From a bacterium SCSIO 12696 (GTDB lineage Bacteria; Pseudomonadota; Gammaproteobacteria; Pseudomonadales; Porticoccaceae): 64,000 nucleotides of DNA. How positions within the stretch are numbered: position 1 is the first letter of the stretch; each line of letters opens with the position of its first letter. Shown here one piece after another: positions 8,559-17,200 of the stretch. The stretch is taken from contig CP073744.1 of the NCBI GenBank assembly GCA_024397955.1, positions 1,860,001-1,924,000 of the forward strand, in the 5' to 3' direction. Below the pieces are notes generated by a model. That model was not told the DNA's origin and searched no databases. It was given only the letters and a program-made list of their open reading frames with translations. The position numbers and the translations under genes are program-made.

Positions 8559-9545
8559 ATGGATAGACAAAACAATAATCGGGATGCCACGCGTTACAGC
8601 AAACCACTCTGGTTTTTGCTGATATCTTTTTTGTGCGCTTCTTACGCAATTGCTGACAGTTCAAGCAGCATTGACTTGGTGCTGTCCGCCAACAAAAGTT
8701 ATTACCAAAAAACCGCCGCACACATTGAAAGCGCGGTCAAAAAAGCACATCCAAACACCAGCATTACTATCGGCATTGCCGAACAAAAAGACTGGCCACA
8801 AAATGGTAACAGTCTTGTGGTTGCCGTCGGCTCTAGCGCTTGCGAACAAGCACTGAAAAAAACACCCAGCAACGGGTTGCTCTGCACATTCTTACCACGC
8901 AGCACTTATCTCAGCCTGATTGCTAAACACACCGAAAAGGCCACAGGAAGTCGCTCCGCCATATTCTTTGATCAACCCATGCAGCGCTATTTTGCGCTGA
9001 TGAAAATTATCACCCCAAAAGCCAAAAAACTGGGTACTGCGGTGGGGCCACAATCCACGCAGTTATTACCCGCAATCGAACAACTTTCCCAAGAGTATCA
9101 ATTTGCGCTTCTCCATACGGAGCTGACCGACAGCAAAAGCCACCTGAAATCCCTGAGTAGCGTTGTTGCCAGTAGTCAAATTTTCCTGGTAAACCCGGAC
9201 AAAGCGGAGCTCAATAAAACCGTCGCTCGCACCCTTTTGCACCTCAGCATTCGCCAACGCATACCTGTGATTGCGTATTCCGGCAGCTATGTAAACGCCG
9301 GCGCGCTGGCCGCTATTTACTCCACACCGGACAATATTGGCGAAGACGCCAGCAAGGTCATCAACCAATGGCTCAGCAGCCAAGACACCCGCCTGCCACC
9401 CCCTGGTTATCCCGAATTTTTTACCATCAAAAGCAACCCCCATGTAGCTCGTTCACTGCGAATCAAACTACCCGGTGATCGCAACCTGGAGCAGGCTGTG
9501 CGCCAGTATATGGTGCAGTCGAGCCCTGAAGGGGGAACGCCATGA
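8559..9545 (+). CDS. Orphan periplasmic substrate-binding protein (ABC_sub_bind-like)
   Basis: A 328-residue exported protein with a polar N-terminus of about 16 residues, then a hydrophobic signal (LWFLLISFLCASYAIAD). The mature part has the two-lobe type I periplasmic-binding fold of the ABC_sub_bind (PF04392-like) group: IDLVLSANKSYYQKTAAHIE, VVAVGSSACEQAL, GSRSAIFFDQPMQRYFALM, LSIRQRIPVIAYSGSYVNAGALAAIYS and IGEDASKVINQWL. No ATPase or permease gene is nearby. Its TGA overlaps the ATG of the hybrid kinase by 4 bp (ATGA), so the two are translationally coupled. The likely role is to present a ligand to the kinase sensor domain; this is inference from context. Confidence 0.82.
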   Translation: MDRQNNNRDATRYSKPLWFLLISFLCASYAIADSSSSIDLVLSANKSYYQKTAAHIESAVKKAHPNTSITIGIAEQKDWPQNGNSLVVAVGSSACEQALKKTPSNGLLCTFLPRSTYLSLIAKHTEKATGSRSAIFFDQPMQRYFALMKIITPKAKKLGTAVGPQSTQLLPAIEQLSQEYQFALLHTELTDSKSHLKSLSSVVASSQIFLVNPDKAELNKTVARTLLHLSIRQRIPVIAYSGSYVNAGALAAIYSTPDNIGEDASKVINQWLSSQDTRLPPPGYPEFFTIKSNPHVARSLRIKLPGDRNLEQAVRQYMVQSSPEGGTP

Positions 9546-12214
9546 AGTCCTTAGACAACATCACCATTGGCCTACGCTTTACCCTTGCAGCGGTGCTGCC
9601 ATTGGTTTTGATTTCCGGAGTACTCACGACCTATTTGGTGCAGGCACGGCACCAGGATTCCCAGAAACAATTTGAACAGGCCAGTAGTATCAGTACTCGA
9701 TATTTAGGAACCAGTGCCGAGTTGGAACTGTTTGCAGGCAACCGGGAGAACCTTGCCGCAGCAGTGAATAACCACCGCTTTCCCGACCTCGCCGGTGTGT
9801 CTTTTTTAAACGCCCAGCGCATTCCGCTTGCCACCTCTCAAGGCTTTGAGGTGCCATCACAGCTGATGAGAATGCGCTTTTTAGGCAAACTGCAAGACGA
9901 TCAGCTGCTCTATTTGCAACAACCGGTTTACCTCACTGAGCTGGAAGTCAGTGATTACAGCGAAGACTCAGACTCCGAACCCCGTTTGGTGGGCTGGGTT
10001 ATTGCCGGCTTTGATACCACCGAAATAAACCAGCAACAACAAGTGATTGTTCTGACCGGGATTGGCCTGGGCGCTTTGGGGTTGGCCATCGCTGTTTTAC
10101 TCGCGCTGTTTCTTGGCCGCGGCATTGTCAAACCCATTTCCCAACTTACCGATACCGTAAAAGACATGGAGTCCGGCAATCTCGACGCCCGTGCCAAGGC
10201 GGTATCAACACGAGAGCTGGCCCAATTGGCTCAGGGTATTAATCTGCTGGCAAAATCCGTGGCGGAAGGACGCAGCAACCTGGAAGGCAAAGTGCGCCAG
10301 GCAACCGCAAAGCTGGAACAAGCATTAGAGGATTTGCGCGAACGAAACGCAGAGCTGCAACAAGCCAGGGAGAGCGCCGAAGCAGCGGCTCAGGCGAAAA
10401 GCGACTTTCTGGCGCGTATGAGCCATGAGTTACGCACGCCAATTACCGCCATTCAGGGCTTTACCCGGCTACTTCATGACGCCGACGAAATCGGTGACGC
10501 AGAGCGAGACTACTGCACCATCATCACTCAATCGTCCAGCCAACTACTCAACTTAATCGACGATATTCTGGCCATCAGTCGCCTACAGGCAAATGCCATC
10601 GAATTGGAAACCGAGCCGTTTAACCTGATCGAAACCCTTGAGCAATCCGTACGCCAACAAGCGCTTTCCGCCAGAGATAAAAAGCTCGAACTGATTCTCG
10701 ACATATCCCCTGAAGTCCCGGGCATGGTCGTCGGTGACCATTTTCGAGTATCGCAAATTATCATTAACCTGATTACCAACGCGGTCAAATTTACCAATAG
10801 CGGTTACGTTCGCGCAGCGGTCAGCGCCACCCCACAAGATGATGAGTACACCCACTTATCCATCGAAATCAGTGATACCGGTATCGGCATTCCGGAAGAC
10901 AGCGTCGACAGCCTGTTTCACGCGTTCTCCCAAGGGGATACATCGATCACACGGCGCTATGGTGGCACCGGTCTGGGGCTGTCCATTGTAAAAAGCTTAC
11001 TGGACTTGATGGGTGGCACCATACAGCTGAGTAGTATCGAGGGCATGGGTACGGTTTTCCATCTGGATCTGGTGCTACCCACCACCGCGGTGGAAACCGC
11101 GCCATTAAACCTGAATGCCCGCATTGGTTTGCTGGATCAAAATCACCTGTCACAGCAAGCAGTCAGCCACAGCCTGTGCCGCTTTATTGCAGAACTGGTC
11201 ACCATTGACTCCTTGAAAGCACTCGACGGCCTGGCACTGGATGCACTGGTGGTGAATTTGCCAAGCGGGGTAGATTGCAAAATTAACTTTCAATACCTGG
11301 ATCGAATTCGCCGGGTCACCTCTGTGCCACTGCTGATTCTCTCCTCGGAACCAGAATCTTGCCGGAGAGACTACTGCCAACTGAACCCAGATTACCTGCT
11401 CAAAGTATTGGACAAGCCAGCCACCCAGCACTCTTTACACAGCACCCTAAAGCAGTTGCTTGAGCGCCGCCCGGAGGACATCACCACAACCACTGTCGGC
11501 CAAAAACTGCTAAGCAGCCTCAACATATTGATCGCCGAAGACAATCGCTTCACCCGGGAGTTCTTGAAAACCCTGCTGTCCAGAGAGGGCGCCTATTGTG
11601 TCACTGCCTGTAATGGCATTGAGGCTGTAGCCGCATGCAGTAAGGAGCAATTTGACATCATGCTGGTGGACATCCATATGCCAGAAAAAAGCGGCATTGA
11701 AACCGTGCGCTCCATTCGCAAAGGCGGCAGTGACAACAAAGACGTACCCATCATTACCATTACCGCCGATGTCCTACAGCAAGAAAAGCTGGCCTTAAAA
11801 GAAGCGGGTATTACCGAACTGTTGTTCAAGCCCGTAGACGAAGAACAATTGCTGCGGCATATCTTGCACCACTGCAAGCCAGACGCCGCCAATATGCCCG
11901 TCTTCCACAAAAAACTGGGGGATGAAATCCCCGTAGAAGAGTTTCTTGAAGAGGTTCGCAACCTGGTAGATACCACAGCCACTGCTTTTGCCGAAGAGCG
12001 TCTGGAAGATGCCAGAGACCCGGTTCACCAACTAAAAGGCATCGCCGGTATTTTCAAACTGCCGGAATTGGAAGTTAAAGTGGCCAGTTTGCACAAGGCC
12101 ATTAAAAACAAACGTCATTCCCAAGCAATGGCGGCACTGGAAGAAGTGCAGCAGGAATGCGAAAGACTGGAAGCTGGGTTGTATTCCAATACAGGCGCCA
12201 ACATACCCTCCTGA
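9542..12214 (+). CDS. BarA/GacS-like hybrid sensor histidine kinase
   Basis: An 890-residue inner-membrane phosphorelay kinase. The order is: TM1 at 14-35; periplasmic sensor about 36-165; TM2 about 166-192; HAMP about 190-245; coiled coil 245-285; HisKA with SHELRTP and phospho-acceptor His295; HATPase with NLITNAVKF, DTGIGIP and GGTGLGLSI; a degenerate receiver about 522-642; a true receiver with Asp710 (LVDIHMP) and KP at 763-764; and a C-terminal HPt with His829 (VHQLKG). The layout is that of BarA/GacS, whose partner is a UvrY/GacA regulator, but no response-regulator gene is adjacent. It is coupled by ATGA overlap to the binding-protein gene. The pseudo-receiver lacks the phosphorylatable Asp (LDALVVNLPSG). 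Confidence 0.92.
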   Translation: MKSLDNITIGLRFTLAAVLPLVLISGVLTTYLVQARHQDSQKQFEQASSISTRYLGTSAELELFAGNRENLAAAVNNHRFPDLAGVSFLNAQRIPLATSQGFEVPSQLMRMRFLGKLQDDQLLYLQQPVYLTELEVSDYSEDSDSEPRLVGWVIAGFDTTEINQQQQVIVLTGIGLGALGLAIAVLLALFLGRGIVKPISQLTDTVKDMESGNLDARAKAVSTRELAQLAQGINLLAKSVAEGRSNLEGKVRQATAKLEQALEDLRERNAELQQARESAEAAAQAKSDFLARMSHELRTPITAIQGFTRLLHDADEIGDAERDYCTIITQSSSQLLNLIDDILAISRLQANAIELETEPFNLIETLEQSVRQQALSARDKKLELILDISPEVPGMVVGDHFRVSQIIINLITNAVKFTNSGYVRAAVSATPQDDEYTHLSIEISDTGIGIPEDSVDSLFHAFSQGDTSITRRYGGTGLGLSIVKSLLDLMGGTIQLSSIEGMGTVFHLDLVLPTTAVETAPLNLNARIGLLDQNHLSQQAVSHSLCRFIAELVTIDSLKALDGLALDALVVNLPSGVDCKINFQYLDRIRRVTSVPLLILSSEPESCRRDYCQLNPDYLLKVLDKPATQHSLHSTLKQLLERRPEDITTTTVGQKLLSSLNILIAEDNRFTREFLKTLLSREGAYCVTACNGIEAVAACSKEQFDIMLVDIHMPEKSGIETVRSIRKGGSDNKDVPIITITADVLQQEKLALKEAGITELLFKPVDEEQLLRHILHHCKPDAANMPVFHKKLGDEIPVEEFLEEVRNLVDTTATAFAEERLEDARDPVHQLKGIAGIFKLPELEVKVASLHKAIKNKRHSQAMAALEEVQQECERLEAGLYSNTGANIPS

Positions 12215-12251
12215 CCACCACTGTATTTACAACGCCTACGTCGCCATACCC

Positions 12252-12282
12252 CAAAAACAAAAACCCCCGCTTAAAGCGGGGG
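12252..12282 (-). terminator. Rho-independent terminator for serA
   Basis: A perfect 9-bp stem (CCCCCGCTT / AAGCGGGGG, 12264-12282) has an A-rich tract 12252-12263 on the plus strand. Read on the minus strand it is a GC stem followed by a T-rich tail, 30 bp past the serA stop. It may also block plus-strand transcripts leaving the kinase gene, though no T-run follows in that direction. Confidence 0.85.
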
Positions 12283-12312
12283 TCAATGCTCGGAAACCGG
12301 TGCCGCCAGGCG

Positions 12313-13482
12313 TTACAGCGCCCTTACCCGAACCACAGAGTCAATGCCGCCGATGGCAGCAATCACCGCCTCGCTGGGCTGCTGCTCAACATCAATAATG
12401 CTGTAAGCAATATCGCCACGGCTTTTGTTGACCATATCGATCACATTTAACTCGTTGTCTGCAAGGATAGACAGCACCTGACCCAATACACCGGATACGT
12501 TGCTGTTGCAGAACGTAATGCGGTAGCCACCGTTGCGACCCATGCGGGTTTTCGGGAAGTTTACCGAGTTGAGGATGTTGCCGTTTTCGAGGAAGTCCAT
12601 CAGCTGCTCAGCGGCCATCACCGCGCAGTTTTCTTCCGCTTCGGCAGTGCTGGCTCCCAAGTGGGGCAACAGCAGAATATCGTCTCTGCCCAGTACATTG
12701 GGAGACGGGAAGTCCGCAACATACTTGCCCAGTTGGCCGTTATCCAGGGCTTCAATCACCGCTTCTTCATCCACAATTTGCTCGCGGGCAAAGTTCAGCA
12801 ATACCGCATTGGGCTTGCAGCAACGCAGCATTTCCGGGTTAATCAGGTGATGAGTGGCTTCAATGGCGGGCACGTGCAGAGTGATGAAATCACAGCGAGA
12901 CAGCAGTGCCTGTAGATTTTCCATACGCTCAACGCGGCTGGACAGGCTCCAGGCCGCCTCAATGGAAATAGCCGGGTCGAAGCCCACCACGTTCATGCCC
13001 AGCTCAAGGGCAGTATTGGCAATAATAGAGCCGATGGCACCAAGGCCGACAACGCCGAGGGTCTTGCCGGAAATCTCACTGCCTGCGTAGTTCTTTTTGG
13101 CAGCCTCAACCTCTTTTGACATCACACCCGCATCGTCCAGATGAGTCAGGCTTTGGCTGTAGTTCATGCCACCGACAATATCGCGAGACGCCAGCAACAT
13201 ACCGGCAATCACCAGCTCTTTTACTGCGTTGGCGTTGGCACCAGGTGTGTTAAAAACCACGATGCCCTGCTCGCTGAAGCGGTCCACAGGGATATTGTTC
13301 ACGCCAGCACCACAGCGAGCTGCGGCCAGAACACTTTCGGGCACGTCCATGTCATGGAGCTTTTGGCTGCGCAGCATAAACGCATCCGGTGCCGTAAACT
13401 CGCTGGCAATCTCGTAGTTGTCGCGAGGGAATCGATCCAGGCCTTTGGCAGAAATCTGGTTGTAAGTACGAACTTTATACAT
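12313..13482 (-). CDS. serA: D-3-phosphoglycerate dehydrogenase (short ACT-domain form)
   Basis: A 389-residue 3-phosphoglycerate dehydrogenase, the first enzyme of serine synthesis. The substrate domain begins MYKVRTYNQIS. The NAD Rossmann motif is KTLGVVGLGAIGSIIA, followed by FDPAISIEAAWS and the catalytic region LLPHLGASTAEAEENCA. A C-terminal ACT domain spans about 315-389 (ITFCNSNVSGVLGQVLSILADNELNVIDMVN) and would bind serine for feedback control. The length is that of the short bacterial type, not the long type with an intervening domain. It lies 46 bp downstream of serC on the same strand, forming a serine operon with its terminator. Confidence 0.94.
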   Translation of the reverse strand: MYKVRTYNQISAKGLDRFPRDNYEIASEFTAPDAFMLRSQKLHDMDVPESVLAAARCGAGVNNIPVDRFSEQGIVVFNTPGANANAVKELVIAGMLLASRDIVGGMNYSQSLTHLDDAGVMSKEVEAAKKNYAGSEISGKTLGVVGLGAIGSIIANTALELGMNVVGFDPAISIEAAWSLSSRVERMENLQALLSRCDFITLHVPAIEATHHLINPEMLRCCKPNAVLLNFAREQIVDEEAVIEALDNGQLGKYVADFPSPNVLGRDDILLLPHLGASTAEAEENCAVMAAEQLMDFLENGNILNSVNFPKTRMGRNGGYRITFCNSNVSGVLGQVLSILADNELNVIDMVNKSRGDIAYSIIDVEQQPSEAVIAAIGGIDSVVRVRAL

Positions 13483-13528
13483 AGTGCTATCTCAAAAAAT
13501 ACCGTCTTAAAAGGAAAATTCTGTGCGC

Positions 13529-14641
13529 TTATTGAACCTGTTGATAGGCCCACTCAAGCCAGGGCATCAACGCTTTAAGGTCATCGGCTTCAACCGTGGC
13601 ACCACACCACAAGCGCAATCCTGCAGGAGCATCGCGGTAAGAACCAATGTCGTAAGCCACTTGTTCGCTATCCAATAATTTCACCAGGGCTTTGACCTTG
13701 TCCGCATCCAGATCCAGCTTCAGGCAAACACTGGTGTTGGAGCGAATGGCTTTATCAGCAGCCAGGAAATCAATCCAGTCATGTTCGGCAACAAACTGCT
13801 CTACCACAGCCAGGTTGGCTTCAGAGCGGGCAATAGCCGCATCGGTGCCACCCAGAGACTTCACCCAATTGAGGGCATCCAGGTAATCCGCTACCGCCAG
13901 CATGGAAGGCGTGTTAATGGTCGCACCTTTAAAAACCCCTTCAATCAACTTGCCGTTCTTGGTAAGACGAAAGATTTTGGGCAGTGGCCACTCTGGCACG
14001 TAGCTTTCCAGGCGCTCTACTGCGCGAGGGCTGAGAATCAACATGCCATGGGCGCCTTCGCCACCCAGCACTTTTTGCCAGCTGAAGGTCACCACATCCA
14101 GTTTTTGCCAAGGCAGTGACTGAGCAAATACCGCAGAAGTGGCATCACAAATGGTCAAACCGGCGCGATCATCGGCAATCCAGTCGCCATCGGGCACTTT
14201 CACACCGGAAGTGGTGCCGTTCCAGGTAAACACCACATCGTGGTCGGAGTTCACCTGACTCAAGTCCGGCAGCTCACCGTAGTCGGCGGTCAGAGCATTC
14301 ACTTCGGGCAGCTTTAACTGCTTGGTAATGTCCGTCAGCCAGCCCAAACCAAAAGATTCCCAGGCCACCACATCCACCGGGCGCGGCCCCAACAATGACC
14401 ACAAGGCCATTTCCACTGCACCGGTATCGGACGCAGGAACAATACCCACTCGGTAGCCCTCCGGCAGGCCCAGCAACTCAGCAGTATCAGTGCAAGCTTG
14501 TTCCAGCACCGCCTTGCCCAGACTGGAGCGGTGGGAGCGACCCAAGGTGCGCACATCGAGAGAAGCCACGTCATAGCCGGGGCGTTTGCTGCAGGGGCCG
14601 GATGACAGATTGGGGTTGGCCGGTTTCAGGCTGGGTTTCAT
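13529..14641 (-). CDS. serC: Phosphoserine aminotransferase (Methanosarcina/alphaproteobacterial type)
   Basis: A 370-residue PLP-dependent aminotransferase that converts 3-phosphohydroxypyruvate to phosphoserine. The sequence fits the SerC-2 type ([62 protein letters not shown], and the PLP lysine in [17 protein letters not shown]) rather than the 360-residue E. coli type. The ATG at 14641 is chosen because AGGA lies 8 bases upstream; a GTG five codons earlier would place that motif inside the gene. It heads the serC-serA operon. The dsbA terminator lies between it and the upstream gene. Confidence 0.92.
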   Translation of the reverse strand: MKPSLKPANPNLSSGPCSKRPGYDVASLDVRTLGRSHRSSLGKAVLEQACTDTAELLGLPEGYRVGIVPASDTGAVEMALWSLLGPRPVDVVAWESFGLGWLTDITKQLKLPEVNALTADYGELPDLSQVNSDHDVVFTWNGTTSGVKVPDGDWIADDRAGLTICDATSAVFAQSLPWQKLDVVTFSWQKVLGGEGAHGMLILSPRAVERLESYVPEWPLPKIFRLTKNGKLIEGVFKGATINTPSMLAVADYLDALNWVKSLGGTDAAIARSEANLAVVEQFVAEHDWIDFLAADKAIRSNTSVCLKLDLDADKVKALVKLLDSEQVAYDIGSYRDAPAGLRLWCGATVEADDLKALMPWLEWAYQQVQ

Positions 14642-14723
14642 GATAATTCCTAACACTATATGAGGTATTGGCTCAGAGGGTGTGCCAGAGCAGACATAGA
14701 AGGCAAATTTTTGAGGGCGCTAC

Positions 14724-14760
14724 TATATAAAAAACCCGCAGGGCTGTCAGCCTCTGCGGG
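14724..14760 (-). terminator. Rho-independent terminator for dsbA
   Basis: The stem CCCGCAG (14735-14741) pairs with CTGCGGG (14754-14760) around a 12-base loop that can extend the stem (GGCTGTCAGCC). On the minus strand it is followed by a T-rich tract (TTTTTTATATAG), 34 bp past the dsbA stop. Confidence 0.85.
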
Positions 14761-14794
14761 TATCAGAGAAGGCTATATCGATATAACGTGTTGA

Positions 14795-15436
14795 CTATTT
14801 GCGAGCCTGACGCTCTTTTTCGATCAAAAATGCCGCCACTTTCAACATATCTTCATTGCTGCCAGCGGATTGACCGGATATCCGGTATTTGCCATTGACG
14901 ATCAGGTTCGGGGTGCCAGTCACCCGATATGCGGAGACCCGGGACTGGGCCTGCATGGATTGGCTCTGAACACCAAAGGAATTGAATACGCTGCTGAACT
15001 GGTCGCGAGGAACTCCTGCTTCAGCAAATACTTCACTGATATCGCGCTCATTCTTGAGGCGATTTTTCTTTTGATGATAGGCAGCAAACAGCTTTTTGTG
15101 CATCTCATCCGCTTTGTTCAGCGCTTTAGCGGTGTAGTACGCACGGGTATGAATCTCTGCGGTTCTGCGCCCCAAGGTAGAAGGGTTGCGCACAAACACC
15201 ACGTCTTCGGGCAGATTCTTGGCCCAGGGCTCTACCTTGCCGCTAAAATCATAGCAATGGGGGCAGCCGTACCAAAAAACCTCTGTTACCTCGATTTTCT
15301 GTGGGTCACTGGTTCTCACCGCCTGGGGCAACACAAAGTAGTGCTCACCCGCTTTATATTCTTCATTGCTCGCCTGGCAACCCATTGCCAGAGTCAGTAC
15401 AAACGCCGATACAACGGCTGAAAACAACTTACGCAT
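14795..15436 (-). CDS. dsbA: Periplasmic thiol:disulfide interchange protein DsbA (CPHC)
   Basis: A 213-residue DsbA-type oxidoreductase that introduces disulfides into exported proteins. The thioredoxin motif FWYGCPHCYDF has active cysteines 58 and 61. The helical insert spans about 85-150, and the cis-proline is in VTGTPNLIVNG. The N-terminus is a signal sequence ending AMGCQA: it could be cut after CQA by signal peptidase I, or be a non-standard lipobox at Cys20. It is separated from a second DsbA-like gene by a 204-bp inserted element, which has probably split an original cytochrome c4-dsbA-dsbA unit. Confidence 0.92.
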   Translation of the reverse strand: MRKLFSAVVSAFVLTLAMGCQASNEEYKAGEHYFVLPQAVRTSDPQKIEVTEVFWYGCPHCYDFSGKVEPWAKNLPEDVVFVRNPSTLGRRTAEIHTRAYYTAKALNKADEMHKKLFAAYHQKKNRLKNERDISEVFAEAGVPRDQFSSVFNSFGVQSQSMQAQSRVSAYRVTGTPNLIVNGKYRISGQSAGSNEDMLKVAAFLIEKERQARK

Positions 15437-15509
15437 GCATTCCCTCCAAAAGGACCGCCAATAAAAGCGGCTTATGTTACCGATTCAGTGCTCTCTGTCC
15501 ACACTCTTA

Positions 15510-15713
15510 GGGCCTGTTAACACTAATTGAGTCGCCACTGTTGTGACTAAAAAAGTGTCAATCAAGGCGCGAGTCGTGTGGTTTGGTCACTCCAAATGAG
15601 CGACGAGCAACACCGAGTGACACTTTTTTAGCCGCAACCCGAAGGGCTGGGGCCCCTGTTTAGAAACAGGAAGTCCGCCCAGCAGTGACGACTCAATTAG
15701 TGTTAACAGGCCC
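15510..15713. mobile_element. MITE-like element with 31-bp terminal inverted repeats and TA flanks
   Basis: A 204-bp non-coding element. The left end, 15510-15540 (GGGCCTGTTAACACTAATTG then AGTCGCCACTG), and the right end, 15683-15713, are inverted copies with one mismatch. Both sides are flanked by TA (15508-15509 and 15714-15715), the target duplication expected of IS630/Tc1-mariner-type elements. An inner inverted repeat (CTAAAAAAGTGTCA near 15547-15560; TGACACTTTTTTAG near 15618-15631) would fold into a second stem. No open reading frame spans it, so it would depend on a transposase elsewhere. Confidence 0.85.
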
Positions 15714-16378
15714 TACCGTAACCTAACAGCCTCAAGGCCAATCAAATATTCCACCACCTCAAGCATCTTGGCGCGGCTCCCCGCACTCTCTACAGTGACC
15801 AGGTATTTACCGTTAACGACCATACAGGGGGTTGAGGTGACAAGATACTGTCGACTGCGCTGTTCAGTCCGAACCAATTTGCCGCGCACCCGAAAGCTGT
15901 TGAATTGACGGCTAAAGACATCACCGTCCACACCGGCGGCAACAAACTGTTGGTAAATGGCGTACTCACTGTCCAACTTTTGACCTTTGACATGTATCGC
16001 ATCAAACAACCTGGGGTGCATGACTGCCAGCTCACCCAATTCCTGGGCTGCGTAGTAGGCTTGGGCATGCAGCGCCATTTTAGCGTGCCAGATGGCAGGC
16101 ATACGCTCAAAATGAACCTCTTCTGGCAACGCCTGGGACCACTCCTTGATACGCGTGCTAAAGCGGTAGCAGTGAGTACAGCCGTACCAAAATACTTCAA
16201 CCACCTCTACCTTGCTGGCATCTGCAGTGGCCACCGGTTCCGGCAATACCCGATAGTGAACCCCCTTTTGATAGGCCTCTTGCTCAGCCTGTACCGCAGC
16301 CGTCAACACGCTGTACACAAACGCCAATAACAAAAAAGGCAGCCTAAGCTGCCTTTTCACACTGCGGGGAAGGATCAC
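15713..16378 (-). CDS. Second DsbA-like thiol:disulfide oxidoreductase (CTHC)
   Basis: A 221-residue DsbA paralogue with a signal peptide (PFLLLAFVYSVLTAAVQA, cut after about residue 31), active site FWYGCTHCYRF with cysteines 67 and 70, and cis-proline loop VTSTPCMVVNG. CTHC differs from the CPHC of the neighbouring protein, and such changes alter redox potential in the family. The start is GTG at 16378, overlapping the cytochrome c4 stop by 4 bp (GTGA), so it is translationally coupled. The stop TAG (15715-15713) straddles the MITE boundary: TA is target DNA and the last base is element DNA. Alignment with the other DsbA suggests little or nothing has been lost. Confidence 0.9.
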   Translation of the reverse strand: MILPRSVKRQLRLPFLLLAFVYSVLTAAVQAEQEAYQKGVHYRVLPEPVATADASKVEVVEVFWYGCTHCYRFSTRIKEWSQALPEEVHFERMPAIWHAKMALHAQAYYAAQELGELAVMHPRLFDAIHVKGQKLDSEYAIYQQFVAAGVDGDVFSRQFNSFRVRGKLVRTEQRSRQYLVTSTPCMVVNGKYLVTVESAGSRAKMLEVVEYLIGLEAVRLR

Positions 16379-17043
16379 TCACCCGCCCCTATATGCAAGC
16401 CGGAAATATAGTTGGACACGGCCTCAATTTCTTTATCGCTCATGTTCGCTGCGATATCACGCATAATCCGGCTTTCACCATCGTTAGTGCGAGCATTGCT
16501 GCGGAACGCTTTAAGTTGCTTCGCCAAGTAATCCGCAAACTGGCCGCCTATCTTGGGGTAGCCCGCCGGATCATTACCTTGGCCAGACGGGGAGTGACAC
16601 CCGGTACAGGCCGGTACACCGGTCTCTGCATTGCCAGCACGGAACACCTGCTCACCCAAAGCCAGGAATTCAGCGCTGTTGATGTCTTCCAATGGCCAAT
16701 CTTTCTCTTTGGCGCCAGAAATTTGCATCGGGTTACTGGCAAAGTACGCAGCGATATCTGCCATATCCTGTTCGCTCATAGCATCCAGCTGGCCGGCCAT
16801 TTCCGGCACCTGGCGAGCGCCGGATTTAATGTCATTCATTTGTTTGAGAATGTACTTCTCTCCCAAGCCAGCAATTTTCGGGAATGCTGGGGTCGGGCTA
16901 TTGCCCGTTTCACCGTGACAGGCGCCACAGGTCGCGGCTTTGGCTTTACCGGCGCTGGCATTGCCTTCCGCCATAGCGACTGGAGACATCAGCAGCAGTG
17001 CCGCAGCAGTGGCAAGAATAGTGTTGTGACGAACCTGCTTCAT
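16375..17043 (-). CDS. cc4: Diheme cytochrome c4
   Basis: A 222-residue periplasmic diheme cytochrome c. The two haem-attachment motifs are CGACH in the N-terminal half and CTGCH in the C-terminal half, in two homologous domains, each with a distal Met region (PAFPKIAGLGEKYILKQM; AGYPKIGGQFADYLAKQL). A signal peptide ends at VAMA. Cytochrome c4 passes electrons to terminal oxidases, often cbb3 type. ATG at 17043 is preferred to the GTG at 17055 because of upstream AAGGTG. The order engB / cytochrome c4 / dsbA matches Pseudomonas. It is coupled to the CTHC DsbA gene. Confidence 0.94.
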   Translation of the reverse strand: MKQVRHNTILATAAALLLMSPVAMAEGNASAGKAKAATCGACHGETGNSPTPAFPKIAGLGEKYILKQMNDIKSGARQVPEMAGQLDAMSEQDMADIAAYFASNPMQISGAKEKDWPLEDINSAEFLALGEQVFRAGNAETGVPACTGCHSPSGQGNDPAGYPKIGGQFADYLAKQLKAFRSNARTNDGESRIMRDIAANMSDKEIEAVSNYISGLHIGAGE

Positions 17044-17200
17044 GGATAACTTCACCTTGTTGCGAGTGACCTGGCTGTACTACTTGCTGGTCTCAGAAAA
17101 AACCAACCGTACAGTGATCTGGGTTATTATCGCACCGATTTCCCACCGGCTTGGCGGCGCATTATAGCCCGCATCGGCAACTGTACCAAGGGCAACACCC

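Noticed and set aside
12264..12282. Terminator as specific to the hybrid kinase gene
   Set aside because: The T-rich side of the hairpin is on the minus strand, so it mainly serves serA; any effect on the plus strand is secondary.
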